A program made the translations under genes and the position numbers. The notes under the pieces are model-generated. The model was given only the letters and a program-made list of their open reading frames with translations. It did no database searches and had not been told where the DNA came from. Shown here in pieces: positions 1-7,942 of a stretch of 13,380 nt of DNA. Numbering within the stretch: the stretch's first letter is position 1; each line of letters begins with the position of its first letter. The stretch comes from Deltaproteobacteria bacterium (GTDB lineage Bacteria; Desulfobacterota; Syntrophia; Syntrophales; UBA2210), in the NCBI GenBank assembly GCA_011056825.1, contig DSBH01000108.1:1-13380 (forward strand). The letters are read 5' to 3'.

Positions 1-66
1 CCCGCCTGCCGGTCGTGGGGGCAAGCATCGTCAGGGTGACCAGAACGTCGGTCATCTCATCGAGGT
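1..66 (-). pseudogene. Out-of-frame continuation of the acyl-CoA synthetase
   Basis: After Gln285 of the upstream frame, adding one base to the run of three T's at 66-68 (plus strand) restores an open frame to the window edge. It reads NLDEMTDVLVTLTMLAPTTG followed by two Arg. This is the expected family continuation: family members have a V-x-x-L-(D/E)-E-(L/M) segment, a hydrophobic helix, then P-x-x-G-R-R before the next domain. As written, the gene stops at 52-54. Either the T run lost a base in this sequence (a read or assembly error) or the gene is a genuine frameshift pseudogene. A natural two-protein split is less likely, because the stop falls inside a conserved linker and no start signal is seen for a second protein. 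Confidence 0.75.
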
Positions 67-921
67 TTGGACCAGTATGATTCCTTCCTGGCGGCAGAGC
101 GATTTCCATATATCGTGGCTGCCCGCCAGTGACGCCGTGTGTCCCATTACCGCCCGTGCGCCTGCTGAACCGGCGCCGCCTTTGAGCAGAACCACGGTTT
201 TCCGCGCCGCGGCATATCGCAGCGAGCGGCGGAACGCCGCGCCGTTCTTTATTCCTTCGAGGTACAAGGCAATAATTTCAGTTTTTGGATCGTCGGCCAG
301 GTATTCCAGGAAGTCGCATTCATTCAGATCGCAGGCGTTGCCCATGCTGATCGCCTTGCTGAAACGGACGCCCCGGAGGGCCGCCTGGCGGATCAGATAA
401 TTAGTGTTGCCGCCGCTCTGGCTGATGAACCCGACCGATCCGCTTTCCCGGGGGAACAGTTCACTGAAAGACATTTGCGCCTCGGGGCAGTATGCCCCCA
501 GGCAATTCGGGCCGATTATTCTGATATTATGACTGCGAGCGGCCTCCAGCAAAGCGGCTTCCGTTTGTATACCCTCTTCATCCCCTGTTTCGCTGAACCC
601 GGCGGTGCAGAATTGAGCGAAACGCGCTCCCTTGGCCGCCGCTTCCTCGATCAGTTGCGGGGAAACGCGGGACGGCACGAGACCTATAATAAAGTCAACC
701 GTATCGGGAATATCCCGAATGCTCTTGTAGACGTGGATTCCCTCAACGGTGCCTCCTTTGGGATTAACAAGGTAGAGGTTCCCGCGCGACGAAAATTCAA
801 ATTTGAGGTAACCTTCGAGAAACCCGCGGGTCCAGTGGTTTGGATTGGCGGTGGTGATGCCCACCATTGCCACGGAGCGTGGATGAAAGAGAGCGTCGAT
901 TTCTGAAAAGCTGGTATTCAT
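52..921 (-). CDS. NDP-forming acyl-CoA synthetase (CoA-binding and ligase-CoA domains), reading frame broken before the 3' part
   Basis: This looks like the N-terminal part of an acetate--CoA ligase (ADP-forming) family protein, which makes acyl-CoA from acid, CoA and ATP in the cytoplasm. Residues 1-125 form the CoA-binding Rossmann domain (HPRSVAMVG at 13-21; VNPKGG at 52-57). The succinyl-CoA-ligase-like domain follows, with GPNCLG at 137-142 and SQSGG at 168-171. His261 in GHTASLAG is the candidate phosphohistidine, by analogy with the GHAGAI histidine of succinyl-CoA synthetase alpha. The ATG at 921 is chosen because the family N-terminus starts there and GGAAAGG lies about 9 bases upstream; an in-frame TTG at 1041 adds 40 unrelated residues. 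The frame stops at 52 after residue 289, but homologous sequence continues in another frame (next entry). The family normally goes on to further domains, including an ATP-grasp domain, which would lie left of the window. The family call is firm; the substrate is unknown. Confidence 0.85.
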   Translation of the reverse strand: MNTSFSEIDALFHPRSVAMVGITTANPNHWTRGFLEGYLKFEFSSRGNLYLVNPKGGTVEGIHVYKSIRDIPDTVDFIIGLVPSRVSPQLIEEAAAKGARFAQFCTAGFSETGDEEGIQTEAALLEAARSHNIRIIGPNCLGAYCPEAQMSFSELFPRESGSVGFISQSGGNTNYLIRQAALRGVRFSKAISMGNACDLNECDFLEYLADDPKTEIIALYLEGIKNGAAFRRSLRYAAARKTVVLLKGGAGSAGARAVMGHTASLAGSHDIWKSLCRQEGIILVQTSMR

Positions 922-1125
922 TATTACGACCTTTCCAATGATATAGTGTAATGCCGCACCTAACAGGCCTTGATCTTCGGAGCGGTCGGTGAACCGGCCC
1001 CACAAAACCGGGAAACGGCGTTTGCCCTTCTCGTTCCGCAACGATGCGCCGATGTGTTCATTATTGTACGGTGCGGCGGTGGAACTGCGGTTGGCGGGCG
1101 CCGTCCAAAATCAAGGAATTTACCA

Positions 1126-1152
1126 ATAGTACGATACACGGCGGTCTGTCAA
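1126..1152 (-). promoter_or_regulatory. Possible sigma70-type promoter for the acyl-CoA synthetase
   Basis: On the minus strand there is a perfect TTGACA (1147-1152), then 15 bases, then TACTAT (1126-1131). The spacer is short and the -10 box matches four of six positions, so this is tentative. If used, it gives a leader of about 200 bases before the ATG at 921. Confidence 0.3.
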
Positions 1153-1248
1153 GAATCCTCTGGTGACATAATGACATCCGGACCGCCGGGAACGGTTCCG
1201 GACGCCGACGTGATCTTCCTTGCGCGCGGATCGAACATCCCGGTAAAA

Positions 1249-1280
1249 TTGACAATCAAGGGAAAATATGGTGATTAAAT
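1249..1280 (+). promoter_or_regulatory. Possible promoter region for the trehalose operon
   Basis: A perfect TTGACA lies at 1249-1254 and AT-rich sequence including GATTAAAT follows at 1273-1280. No -10 hexamer at the ideal 17-base spacing is good. The position, about 100 bases upstream of the OtsA-OtsB start, fits. The wider 922-1385 interval holds no credible gene; I see only these promoter elements, a 10-base palindrome (cgaccggtcg, 1308-1317) and a 7-base inverted repeat (1140-1146 with 1181-1187). Confidence 0.3.
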
Positions 1281-1385
1281 AAAAGCATGGAGAAGTTCCC
1301 TCGAACGCGACCGGTCGTGCACGGTGCGGCGGAACATTCAACGCGGGAGTTAGCGTCATAAATCCGGGATGAGGGATAACGCCTT

Positions 1386-3578
1386 ATGAACAGGATTCTT
1401 ATCGTATCGAACAGATTGCCGGTGATGATAGAAAGAAGGAAGGGAAGCTTTTTCTATCGACAAAGCACCGGGGGCGTTGCCACCGGACTCAGCTCGCTCT
1501 ATAAAAATCGTGAAAGTATCTGGACGGGATGGCCGGGTATCGCGAGCAACAGGTTGAGCTCGGAAGACAAAGCCGAGATAACGGAACACCTTGAAAACGA
1601 ACTGAACTGTCACCCTGTTTTTCTTTCACAACGGGATATCAGCCTTTATTACGAGGGATTCAGTAATAAAACCGTCTGGCCCCTGTTTCATTATTTTCCC
1701 CAGTACGTGGTTTACGACAGACAGTACTGGCGGGCGTATCAGAACGTCAATGAACGTTTCGCGGAAAAAGTCCTTGATATCATGCGGGAAGGCGACCTGG
1801 TATGGATTCACGACTACCAGTTGATGCTCGTTCCCCGAATCATCAGGCAGGCGAAACCTGAAGCGTCTATCGGGTATTTTCACCATATTCCCTTTCCATC
1901 CTACGAATTGTTCCGAACATTGCCCCAAAGACGGGAATTGCTCGAAGGGCTTGCCGGGGCTGACCTTATCGGGTTTCACACGTATGACTACGCGCGCCAT
2001 TTTCTGAGCAGCCTTCACCGGATTCTCGGATACGAAAACAACCTGGGGCAGTTTACCGAGGCCGACAGGCCGGTGCGCGTCGATACGTTCCCCATGGGTA
2101 TTGATTATGATCGATTCGCCAATGCCTTCCATGATCCGAACGTGCAGAAAGAAATTAAAAACATCAAGAAACGCGTCCATGATTACGAGGTCATTCTGTC
2201 GGTCGACCGGCTTGACTATACAAAAGGCGTACCGCAACGGCTCGAGGCGTACCGTGAGCTGTTGAAGACGCATCCCGAGTTCAGAGAAAAGATCATTCTC
2301 ATCATGGTGGCGGTTCCCTCGCGGACCAGGGTGGAACATTACCAGCGGCTGAAGGATCAGGTCGACGAGATGATCGGCATGATCAACGGTGAATACGGCA
2401 CGATAGGCTGGAGTCCCGTCTGGTACCTGTACCGCTCGCTTCCCTTTGCCACGCTGAGCGCCCTGTATAATCTTGCCGATGTCTGCCTTGTCACGCCCGT
2501 GAGAGACGGCATGAACCTGGTGGCGAAGGAATATGTGGCCGCGAAACAGGACGGCGGCATGCTCGTTTTGAGCGAGATGACCGGGGCGTCGAGGGAGCTG
2601 GGAGAAGCGATCATCGTCAATCCCAACAACCACGAAGAGGTAACGGACGCCCTGGTACAGGCCCTGAAGATGAATGAACATGAAATAATACAGCGAAACC
2701 AGGTAATGAAATCACGCCTGCGGCGATATACCGTCGACCGCTGGGGTCGTGAATTTATCGAACGGCTGGAAGACATGAAAGATCGACATCTCGAAATGTT
2801 GACCAAGGGGCTTGCCGAAACCTCGCGGCAGACGCTGTTGTTGAATTACCGGCGCGCGGCGGCGCGTCTCATTCTTCTCGATTACGACGGTACACTCGTT
2901 CCCCTGCAGCATACACCGGAAAAGGCGAAACCCGGAGAAAATCTCCTTCGGTTGATACGGAGGCTGGCGACTGTCCCCGGCAACGAGGTAGTGGTAATCA
3001 GCGGCCGTGATCGCACGATTCTGGAAAATTGGTTCGGAGACCTTCCGGTGGGACTCGCGGCGGAACACGGCGCCTGGATCAGGGACGGGGAATGGATGAT
3101 GATGGAGCCGCTCAGCGGCGCATGGAAAGAAGAGATCTATTCCATTATCGAACGTTACGTGGACAGGACGCCCGGTTCGTTCATCGAGGAAAAGGAATTT
3201 TCTCTTGCCTGGCATTACCGGAAAACCGGCTCCGAGCTGGGCGCGATCCGGGTGAGAGAGTTGATCGACGACCTGATATACCTGACGGCCAATTTCAACC
3301 TGCAGATACTGGAAGGCGACAAGGTCGTGGAGATAAAAGACAGCGGTGTCAACAAGGGGCGCGTTGCGATGCACTGGATCACGAAACGGGCCTGGGACTT
3401 TATTCTCGCCGCTGGAGACGACCGCACCGACGAAGATATGTTCGCGGTCGTTGACGACCGGGGGTACACGCTCAAGGTCGGCTTCGGGGAGACGGAGGCC
3501 CGGTACAACCTGAAATCACAGAAAGAAGTCGCCAGGCTCCTGGAAGACCTGGTCGGCGGAAAGGGCGGTAATGATTGA
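1386..3578 (+). CDS. otsAB: Bifunctional trehalose-6-phosphate synthase / trehalose-6-phosphate phosphatase (OtsA-OtsB fusion)
   Basis: This cytoplasmic enzyme makes trehalose from UDP-glucose and glucose-6-phosphate via trehalose-6-phosphate. Residues 1 to about 465 are a GT20 synthase: Arg10, Gly29-Gly30, the HDYQL motif, HHIPFPS, DRLDYTKG with Arg275 and Lys280, and RDGMNLVAKEY with Asp374 and Glu382. These sit at a constant offset of 13 from the E. coli OtsA catalytic residues Arg262, Lys267, Asp361 and Glu369. Residues about 490-730 are a HAD-type phosphatase: DYDGT with nucleophile Asp499 and Asp501, SGRDR, EHGAW, and GDDRTDED starting at Gly677. Both halves look complete, so both activities are expected. 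The ATG at 1386 has GAGGGA about 9 bases upstream. The stop overlaps the next gene's start by 8 bases, implying co-translation. Fused synthase-phosphatases are known in bacteria and eukaryotes. Confidence 0.95.
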   Translation: MNRILIVSNRLPVMIERRKGSFFYRQSTGGVATGLSSLYKNRESIWTGWPGIASNRLSSEDKAEITEHLENELNCHPVFLSQRDISLYYEGFSNKTVWPLFHYFPQYVVYDRQYWRAYQNVNERFAEKVLDIMREGDLVWIHDYQLMLVPRIIRQAKPEASIGYFHHIPFPSYELFRTLPQRRELLEGLAGADLIGFHTYDYARHFLSSLHRILGYENNLGQFTEADRPVRVDTFPMGIDYDRFANAFHDPNVQKEIKNIKKRVHDYEVILSVDRLDYTKGVPQRLEAYRELLKTHPEFREKIILIMVAVPSRTRVEHYQRLKDQVDEMIGMINGEYGTIGWSPVWYLYRSLPFATLSALYNLADVCLVTPVRDGMNLVAKEYVAAKQDGGMLVLSEMTGASRELGEAIIVNPNNHEEVTDALVQALKMNEHEIIQRNQVMKSRLRRYTVDRWGREFIERLEDMKDRHLEMLTKGLAETSRQTLLLNYRRAAARLILLDYDGTLVPLQHTPEKAKPGENLLRLIRRLATVPGNEVVVISGRDRTILENWFGDLPVGLAAEHGAWIRDGEWMMMEPLSGAWKEEIYSIIERYVDRTPGSFIEEKEFSLAWHYRKTGSELGAIRVRELIDDLIYLTANFNLQILEGDKVVEIKDSGVNKGRVAMHWITKRAWDFILAAGDDRTDEDMFAVVDDRGYTLKVGFGETEARYNLKSQKEVARLLEDLVGGKGGND

Positions 3579-4788
3579 CATAGAACAATACCAGGACATC
3601 GTCGGCGATGACGTCATCGCCGCCATACGGAAAAAGGTCCGTAGGCTGTACGGAAAGCATCTTCTTCATATTAATTCGACCTACCAGGGCGGAGGCGTCG
3701 CCGAAATTCTCAACAGTCTCGTCCCCTTAATGAACAATGTCGGCATCGATACCGGCTGGAGAACCCTGCACGGATATCCCGATTTCTTCGAAATAACCAA
3801 AAAATTTCACAACGCGCTTCAGGGCGACAAGGTTAATTTGACCTCCCGGAAGAAAGCGCTCTATCTCCAGACCAACGAAAGATTTTCCGAGTATACCCAC
3901 TTGCACCACGATTATGTCGTTATTCATGATCCCCAGCCACTGGCGTTGATTAATTTTTACAGAAAACGACAACCCTGGGTCTGGCGATGCCACGTCGACC
4001 TGTCGAATCCGAATCCCTCTCTGTGGAATTTTCTGAGTATGATCGTTAAAAAATACGACCTTATGATTGTGTCGAATGACGCGTATCTCAAACCGTCGCT
4101 GCCGGTGGAACAGCGGGTGATTTATCCCGCGATCGATCCCCTGACGGCGAAAAACACCGAACTGAACGACACCGTGACGTCGAAGTATCTCAAAAAATAT
4201 AATATCAAGACGGACAAGCCGCTTATAACCCAGATTTCCCGGTTCGATAAGTGGAAGGATCCGGGCGGCGTTATACGGGTATTCAAAAAAATCAAGGAGC
4301 GTGTGGATTGCCGGCTGGTGCTCTGCGGCAATATCGCAACCGACGATCCTGAAGGACTGCGGATGTACGAAAAAACTGAAAAGGAGGCCGAGAAGCTTAT
4401 AAAAAAGGGGGATGTGATACTTGTCAGCGATCCCGTGGCTTCCAATTTTATTTTCATTAACGTTCTGCAACGTGTTTCGTCGGTCATTATTCAGAAATCA
4501 CGAAAAGAGGGCTTCGGGCTGGTAGTAACAGAAGCCATGTGGAAACAGCGGCCAGTCGTTGCTTCAAACGTGGGGGGCATTCCACTGCAGATACAAGACG
4601 GCGAAAATGGATTCCTGGTGGACCCGCTTGACGACGACGCATTCGCCGACCGGGTGATCGCGCTGCTTCGCGATCACCGTATGACAGAAGAAATCGGTCG
4701 ACGGGCGAAAGAATCGGTACGGGAAAAATTTCTTGTAACGCGTCTTTTGCTTGATTATCTTGATCTTCTGGGAGAACTCAAACAATAA
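3571..4788 (+). CDS. treT: Trehalose glycosyltransferring synthase-like GT4 glycosyltransferase
   Basis: This is a 405-residue GT-B glycosyltransferase of family GT4, close in length and sequence style to TreT, which makes trehalose in one reversible step from an NDP-glucose and free glucose. Seen directly: the N-terminal glycine-rich HINSTYQGGGVAEIL (from about residue 32), the WRTLHGYPDFFEITKKFHNALQG segment (split here as WRTLHG and PDFFEITKKFHNALQ) typical of TreT, VIHDPQPLAL, the acceptor-side WRCHVDLSNP, and the GT4 E-x7-E motif with Glu313 and Glu321 in KEGFGLVVTE. The ATG at 3571 follows GGAAAGGGCGG closely. It overlaps the end of the OtsA-OtsB gene and ends shortly before a strong terminator, so the two form one operon. 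The TreT assignment is by motif recognition; another trehalose- or glucosyl-transfer activity cannot be excluded. Confidence 0.85.
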   Translation: MIDIEQYQDIVGDDVIAAIRKKVRRLYGKHLLHINSTYQGGGVAEILNSLVPLMNNVGIDTGWRTLHGYPDFFEITKKFHNALQGDKVNLTSRKKALYLQTNERFSEYTHLHHDYVVIHDPQPLALINFYRKRQPWVWRCHVDLSNPNPSLWNFLSMIVKKYDLMIVSNDAYLKPSLPVEQRVIYPAIDPLTAKNTELNDTVTSKYLKKYNIKTDKPLITQISRFDKWKDPGGVIRVFKKIKERVDCRLVLCGNIATDDPEGLRMYEKTEKEAEKLIKKGDVILVSDPVASNFIFINVLQRVSSVIIQKSRKEGFGLVVTEAMWKQRPVVASNVGGIPLQIQDGENGFLVDPLDDDAFADRVIALLRDHRMTEEIGRRAKESVREKFLVTRLLLDYLDLLGELKQ

Positions 4789-4815
4789 AAAGGTTGTAAC
4801 GAAGATTCGCGCATA

Positions 4816-4854
4816 CGATCCCGCTCCGGGTTGCCGGAGCGGGATCGCGTGTTT
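4816..4854 (+). terminator. Rho-independent terminator of the trehalose operon
   Basis: A perfect 14-bp GC-rich stem (4816-4829 with 4834-4847) has a GTTG loop and is followed by GTGTTTT (4849-4854 region). It sits 27 bases after the TreT stop, between convergent genes. On the minus strand the hairpin is not followed by a T tract, so termination of the opposing binding-protein transcript here would be weaker. Confidence 0.85.
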
Positions 4855-4880
4855 TAAGTGACACGCCGAGAAGTCCCGTT

Positions 4881-6239
4881 TTATCGTTTCCGTAAATCTT
4901 CAGGCATGATCAGGTCTTCAGGCATGCCGTACCTCGTCCAGAAATCTTCATGTTCCGCGGTCGAGCCGTGAAGGTATTGAACCTTGCCGTCATGTTGGTA
5001 CTGAATCCAGGGCATGTAAAACACGCCGGGATAGCTTTTTCGCGAAGGATCGGTTGGATCGACACGCTTCCTGCAGTGAAAGAACGGCTTGATACGCTGT
5101 GTTTCATAAACCATCTTGCCCAGGGAATAGGTTGTTTCAGTCGTGTACATGGACTGGATCAGCGTGTCTATGTCGTCAATGCCGCCGGCTTTTTCGATGA
5201 CGGCCTTGAAGAAGTAAATATCCGCGTAGGCAAGGTGAACGTTGAGTTGGGTAGGTATGCCGTGTTTCTTTGCCAGTTCGTAAAAGGGCACTGTTTTTTC
5301 CGTGATCGGCACATCAATACTCATATAGTTACTCACCACGCCGAGCGCCCTGCCGCCCGTCATGTTCCAGAACATGTCCGTCTGGGAAACGCCGGCATAC
5401 AGATGAACCAGGGTATTGCGCGCCGCAGAATCGGCCCACTGTTTTACGAATGATTCCGTGTCGGTGAACCATGAACTTACGAAGAAAATGTGGTCCGCTT
5501 TTGCCCTCGCTATCTGTTGCAGAACGGGAAGATACATTGTTCCCCGGGGAGCCACGTTCTGATTGAAAACAACTTCAAGGCCCAACTCCTCCATGAAATC
5601 CGGCCACGGGGGAAGATCCATGGATGGGATGCCGTTTGTCCGCCAGGGAAGATTCCAGTTCAGATCTTCCCAGAGAATGGCCACGCGTTTTCCGTCCGGC
5701 ACCATGCGGGGCCATGCCTTTTCCCAGATGTAACGCTGCTGGGCGTAATGTGAGGGTTCAAGCGGTTCCCAGTCGCGGAACGTGAAGCGGTACCGTTCAT
5801 AATCATCCACCACGCGGTCGGTCAGTTCCAGACCGCCCGTACCGTTGAGAATGAGAAGATGGGGATAGTCCTTGAACATGACCGCCGAATTTTCCTGTGC
5901 GGCGAGTGCGATTTCCGACCGGCCCTCAACGGACAGGAAAATGACTCCTTCAGATCGCAACAGGTGCCGGGCGCCTTCAATAGTGAGAGTCGTCTGGCCC
6001 TTGTTGTCGGCGGTGACATACCTGACGGGCCGTCCCAGGATGCCGCCCGCCTGGTTGATCTCTTCAACGGCAACGCGCTGAATCTCCATGCAGGGCCTGG
6101 TTCCCGGAGAAAGTGTGTATCCCACGTAACCGAAAACAATGGGTTCACCCTGCGGGGCCGTGGCCGTCGCCGACCCGGCGAACGGAATCACCAGCATCAG
6201 AACGGCGGCAACAAGCAAACAACGAACAAACTGTGCCAT
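4881..6239 (-). CDS. Periplasmic ABC-transporter substrate-binding protein, LivJ-like (Peripla_BP_6)
   Basis: This 452-residue protein has a Sec signal peptide: Arg6, a hydrophobic core at about 8-20, and signal peptidase sites near Ala26 or Ala28. It has no lipobox, so a soluble periplasmic protein is expected. The mature part opens with the LivJ/leucine-binding signature: VFGYVG, then EINQAGGILGRPV and ADNKGQ (about residues 53-77). It is longer than typical LivJ (about 370). The family binds branched-chain amino acids, amides, urea or aromatic/aliphatic acids. The ligand is not readable, though the neighbouring acyl-CoA dehydrogenase suggests an organic acid. No permease or ATPase gene is present in the window. 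The ATG at 6239 has a strong AAGGAGG 9 bases upstream. It lies 45 bases after the acyl-CoA dehydrogenase stop on the same strand, so co-transcription is likely. Confidence 0.88.
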   Translation of the reverse strand: MAQFVRCLLVAAVLMLVIPFAGSATATAPQGEPIVFGYVGYTLSPGTRPCMEIQRVAVEEINQAGGILGRPVRYVTADNKGQTTLTIEGARHLLRSEGVIFLSVEGRSEIALAAQENSAVMFKDYPHLLILNGTGGLELTDRVVDDYERYRFTFRDWEPLEPSHYAQQRYIWEKAWPRMVPDGKRVAILWEDLNWNLPWRTNGIPSMDLPPWPDFMEELGLEVVFNQNVAPRGTMYLPVLQQIARAKADHIFFVSSWFTDTESFVKQWADSAARNTLVHLYAGVSQTDMFWNMTGGRALGVVSNYMSIDVPITEKTVPFYELAKKHGIPTQLNVHLAYADIYFFKAVIEKAGGIDDIDTLIQSMYTTETTYSLGKMVYETQRIKPFFHCRKRVDPTDPSRKSYPGVFYMPWIQYQHDGKVQYLHGSTAEHEDFWTRYGMPEDLIMPEDLRKR

Positions 6240-6284
6240 TTTTCAGTCCCTCCTTTACGTGTTTTTGTGTGACGCCCTCTCCCC

Positions 6285-7538
6285 CTATTCGTAAATAATT
6301 TCTTCCTCGGCGTCGGATTCGGCTGCGTCAGCCGCGTAATCGCGCGCGGCGGGGACCCTTCGTCCGTGCAACTCCTGATACCATTCGTGAGCGATAATGA
6401 CCGACATGATTTCGTTGGTTCCGGTCCATATCGACGAGAGCCTGATGTCACGGTGAATACGCTCGATGGGCAGAATGGTGGTGTACCCGATCCCACCCAC
6501 GACCTGCATGGCGTTGTGAACCACCTTCTGACACGATTCGGTGACAAATTTTTTCGTTTCCGAGATCATTCGCCGCACCGTCCCCCTGTCGACGCTCGGC
6601 GTGTCCACGGCCCGCGAGGTGGTATATGCCATGGATCGTGAAGCATCGAGGAGCATGGCCGCTTCGGCCACCTGGAAATTTACGCCCTGGAACCGGTTGA
6701 TGGTCCTGCCGAAGGCTTTCCGCCGCGTCGTGTAATGAGTGGCCACGTCCAGAGCGACGCGGGCCGGGCCGATAGTCATGGCGGCGGTGCCGAGCCGTTC
6801 GGGTATCATCATCGTGTTGAAAACCGCGTAGGCGCCGTTGACGGTTCCAAGCACATTTTCCTTCGGCACGACGGCGTCTTTGAACACGAGCCGGGCGGTT
6901 CCGCCGCCGCGGCATCCCATGAGGCCGTACAGATATTTGGTCTCCACGCCGGGACCCCGGTCGACGATAAATGCGGTGATTGCTTCCTGAGGTTTTGCTT
7001 CCGGACGAGGGTCGGTGCGGGCGTAAACGAGAAAATAATCGGCACCCTCGCCTCCAACGATGAACCGTTTCTGGCCGTTGAGGACGAAATGATCGCCTTG
7101 GTCCACGGCCGTCGTTGTGGCGCCGAAAAAGTCGGAGCCGCCCCTCGGTTCGGTCAGGCCTTCCGCCGCGAAAAGATCGCCCCGCAAAAGCGGCTTGATA
7201 TATTTTTCCTTCTGCTCGTCAGTGCCGTGAAGGGCGATGGCGTCGCACACAAGATCGGCGCCGACGCCGAACACACAGGCGAACTCGTATCCCAGGGTGC
7301 CGATTTCCTCCGATACCATGCAGGACGTCACCCAGTCCATTCCGCGCCCGCCCCATTCCCGGGGAATACGGCATCCGAGCAGGTTGCGGCGTCCCGCTTC
7401 CCGGAGAAACTCTTTGGGAAACTTTATGTCATCCGCGTCCATCTCCAGGATCATGCTGCGTGGCACCCACCTGACGAAATCCCTGATTTCCTCCCTGAAT
7501 TCAAGCTGTTCTTTCGTTAAAAGAAAATCGAATGACAT
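6285..7538 (-). CDS. Acyl-CoA dehydrogenase (ACAD1), with the catalytic Glu apparently relocated
   Basis: A 417-residue FAD flavoprotein of the acyl-CoA dehydrogenase family, which oxidises an acyl-CoA to the 2-enoyl-CoA and passes electrons to ETF. Seen: LTEPRGGSD (128-135) and LNGQKRFIVGG (153-163) of the beta domain, RKAFGR (273-278), QVVGGIGY (345-352) and RIHRDIR (360-366). The usual Y-E-G-T motif with the catalytic Glu reads WTGT (371-374), so Thr372 replaces it. Glu247 in IPERL sits where isovaleryl- and long-chain acyl-CoA dehydrogenases carry their catalytic Glu (LERL, QERL). Phe159 stands where many members have the FAD-shielding Trp. The last 20 residues form an acidic tail. The ATG at 7538 is chosen over an in-frame ATG at 7610 because GGAG lies 8 bases upstream and the family N-terminus begins there. 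The substrate is not inferable. Confidence 0.92.
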   Translation of the reverse strand: MSFDFLLTKEQLEFREEIRDFVRWVPRSMILEMDADDIKFPKEFLREAGRRNLLGCRIPREWGGRGMDWVTSCMVSEEIGTLGYEFACVFGVGADLVCDAIALHGTDEQKEKYIKPLLRGDLFAAEGLTEPRGGSDFFGATTTAVDQGDHFVLNGQKRFIVGGEGADYFLVYARTDPRPEAKPQEAITAFIVDRGPGVETKYLYGLMGCRGGGTARLVFKDAVVPKENVLGTVNGAYAVFNTMMIPERLGTAAMTIGPARVALDVATHYTTRRKAFGRTINRFQGVNFQVAEAAMLLDASRSMAYTTSRAVDTPSVDRGTVRRMISETKKFVTESCQKVVHNAMQVVGGIGYTTILPIERIHRDIRLSSIWTGTNEIMSVIIAHEWYQELHGRRVPAARDYAADAAESDAEEEIIYE

Positions 7539-7656
7539 GGCGTTTTCTCCATTCCCGCGTGTAACAGCGCGCGTGCTGATCGTTATAGTCGTGCTGATGT
7601 CGATTCGCATCGGCAGTCCATGACGGGCGGGCCGCCCGCCGTGGTACCCGACGCTG

Positions 7657-7685
7657 AATACAACATATAGTTATATATTTGTCAA
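7657..7685 (-). promoter_or_regulatory. Sigma70-type promoter for ACAD1 and the binding protein
   Basis: The minus strand has a perfect TTGACA (7680-7685), a 17-base AT-rich spacer and TGTATT (7657-7662, four of six). The spacer and -10 form an imperfect inverted repeat (ACAAATAT with ATATGTTGT), which could be a regulator site. It gives a leader of roughly 110 bases before the ATG at 7538. This means ACAD1 can be transcribed separately from the regulator-ACAD2 unit. Confidence 0.6.
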
Positions 7686-7942
7686 GAATGTAATACCATT
7701 GTGTTGTAACCGAACAATTATTCCGTCATGCCGCGACAATGCAACAGGGGACTTGAAAGGCCATCCCGGTTTCAATATCGGCATGTCGGACCACGTATCA
7801 GGTCCGGGGCGGGTCCGATCCGGTTGTAGTCCCCCTGGGGGGGGACATGCCAGGTTGTGCTTTGCCTACCCGGAACGACAGGGATGAATATTTTCCGGGG
7901 ATATCGATGGACGATGGTATCCGGAGGCCGGACGGGACATGG
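7686..7942. other. Non-coding rest of the 404-base gap between the two acyl-CoA dehydrogenase genes
   Basis: I see no supportable gene here. It contains a short GC hairpin (GTCCCCC 7829-7835 with GGGGGAC 7840-7846) without a T tract in either direction. The region is the 3' trailer of ACAD2 plus upstream sequence of ACAD1. Confidence 0.5.

Noticed and set aside
922..1041. N-terminal extension of the acyl-CoA synthetase from a TTG at 1041
   Set aside because: The extra 40 residues do not resemble the family, and the ATG at 921 has a ribosome site.
1626..2681. Long minus-strand open frame opposite the OtsA-OtsB gene
   Set aside because: It lies wholly antisense to a clear two-domain enzyme, has no recognisable motif and no ribosome site. 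It is a codon-bias shadow.
7829..7846. GC hairpin as a terminator after ACAD2
   Set aside because: No T tract follows the stem on either strand and the stem is only 7 bp.
7686..7887. Small plus-strand open frame in the gap between the dehydrogenase genes
   Set aside because: It has no ribosome site and no family resemblance, and its proline/glycine-rich content fits GC-rich non-coding DNA.
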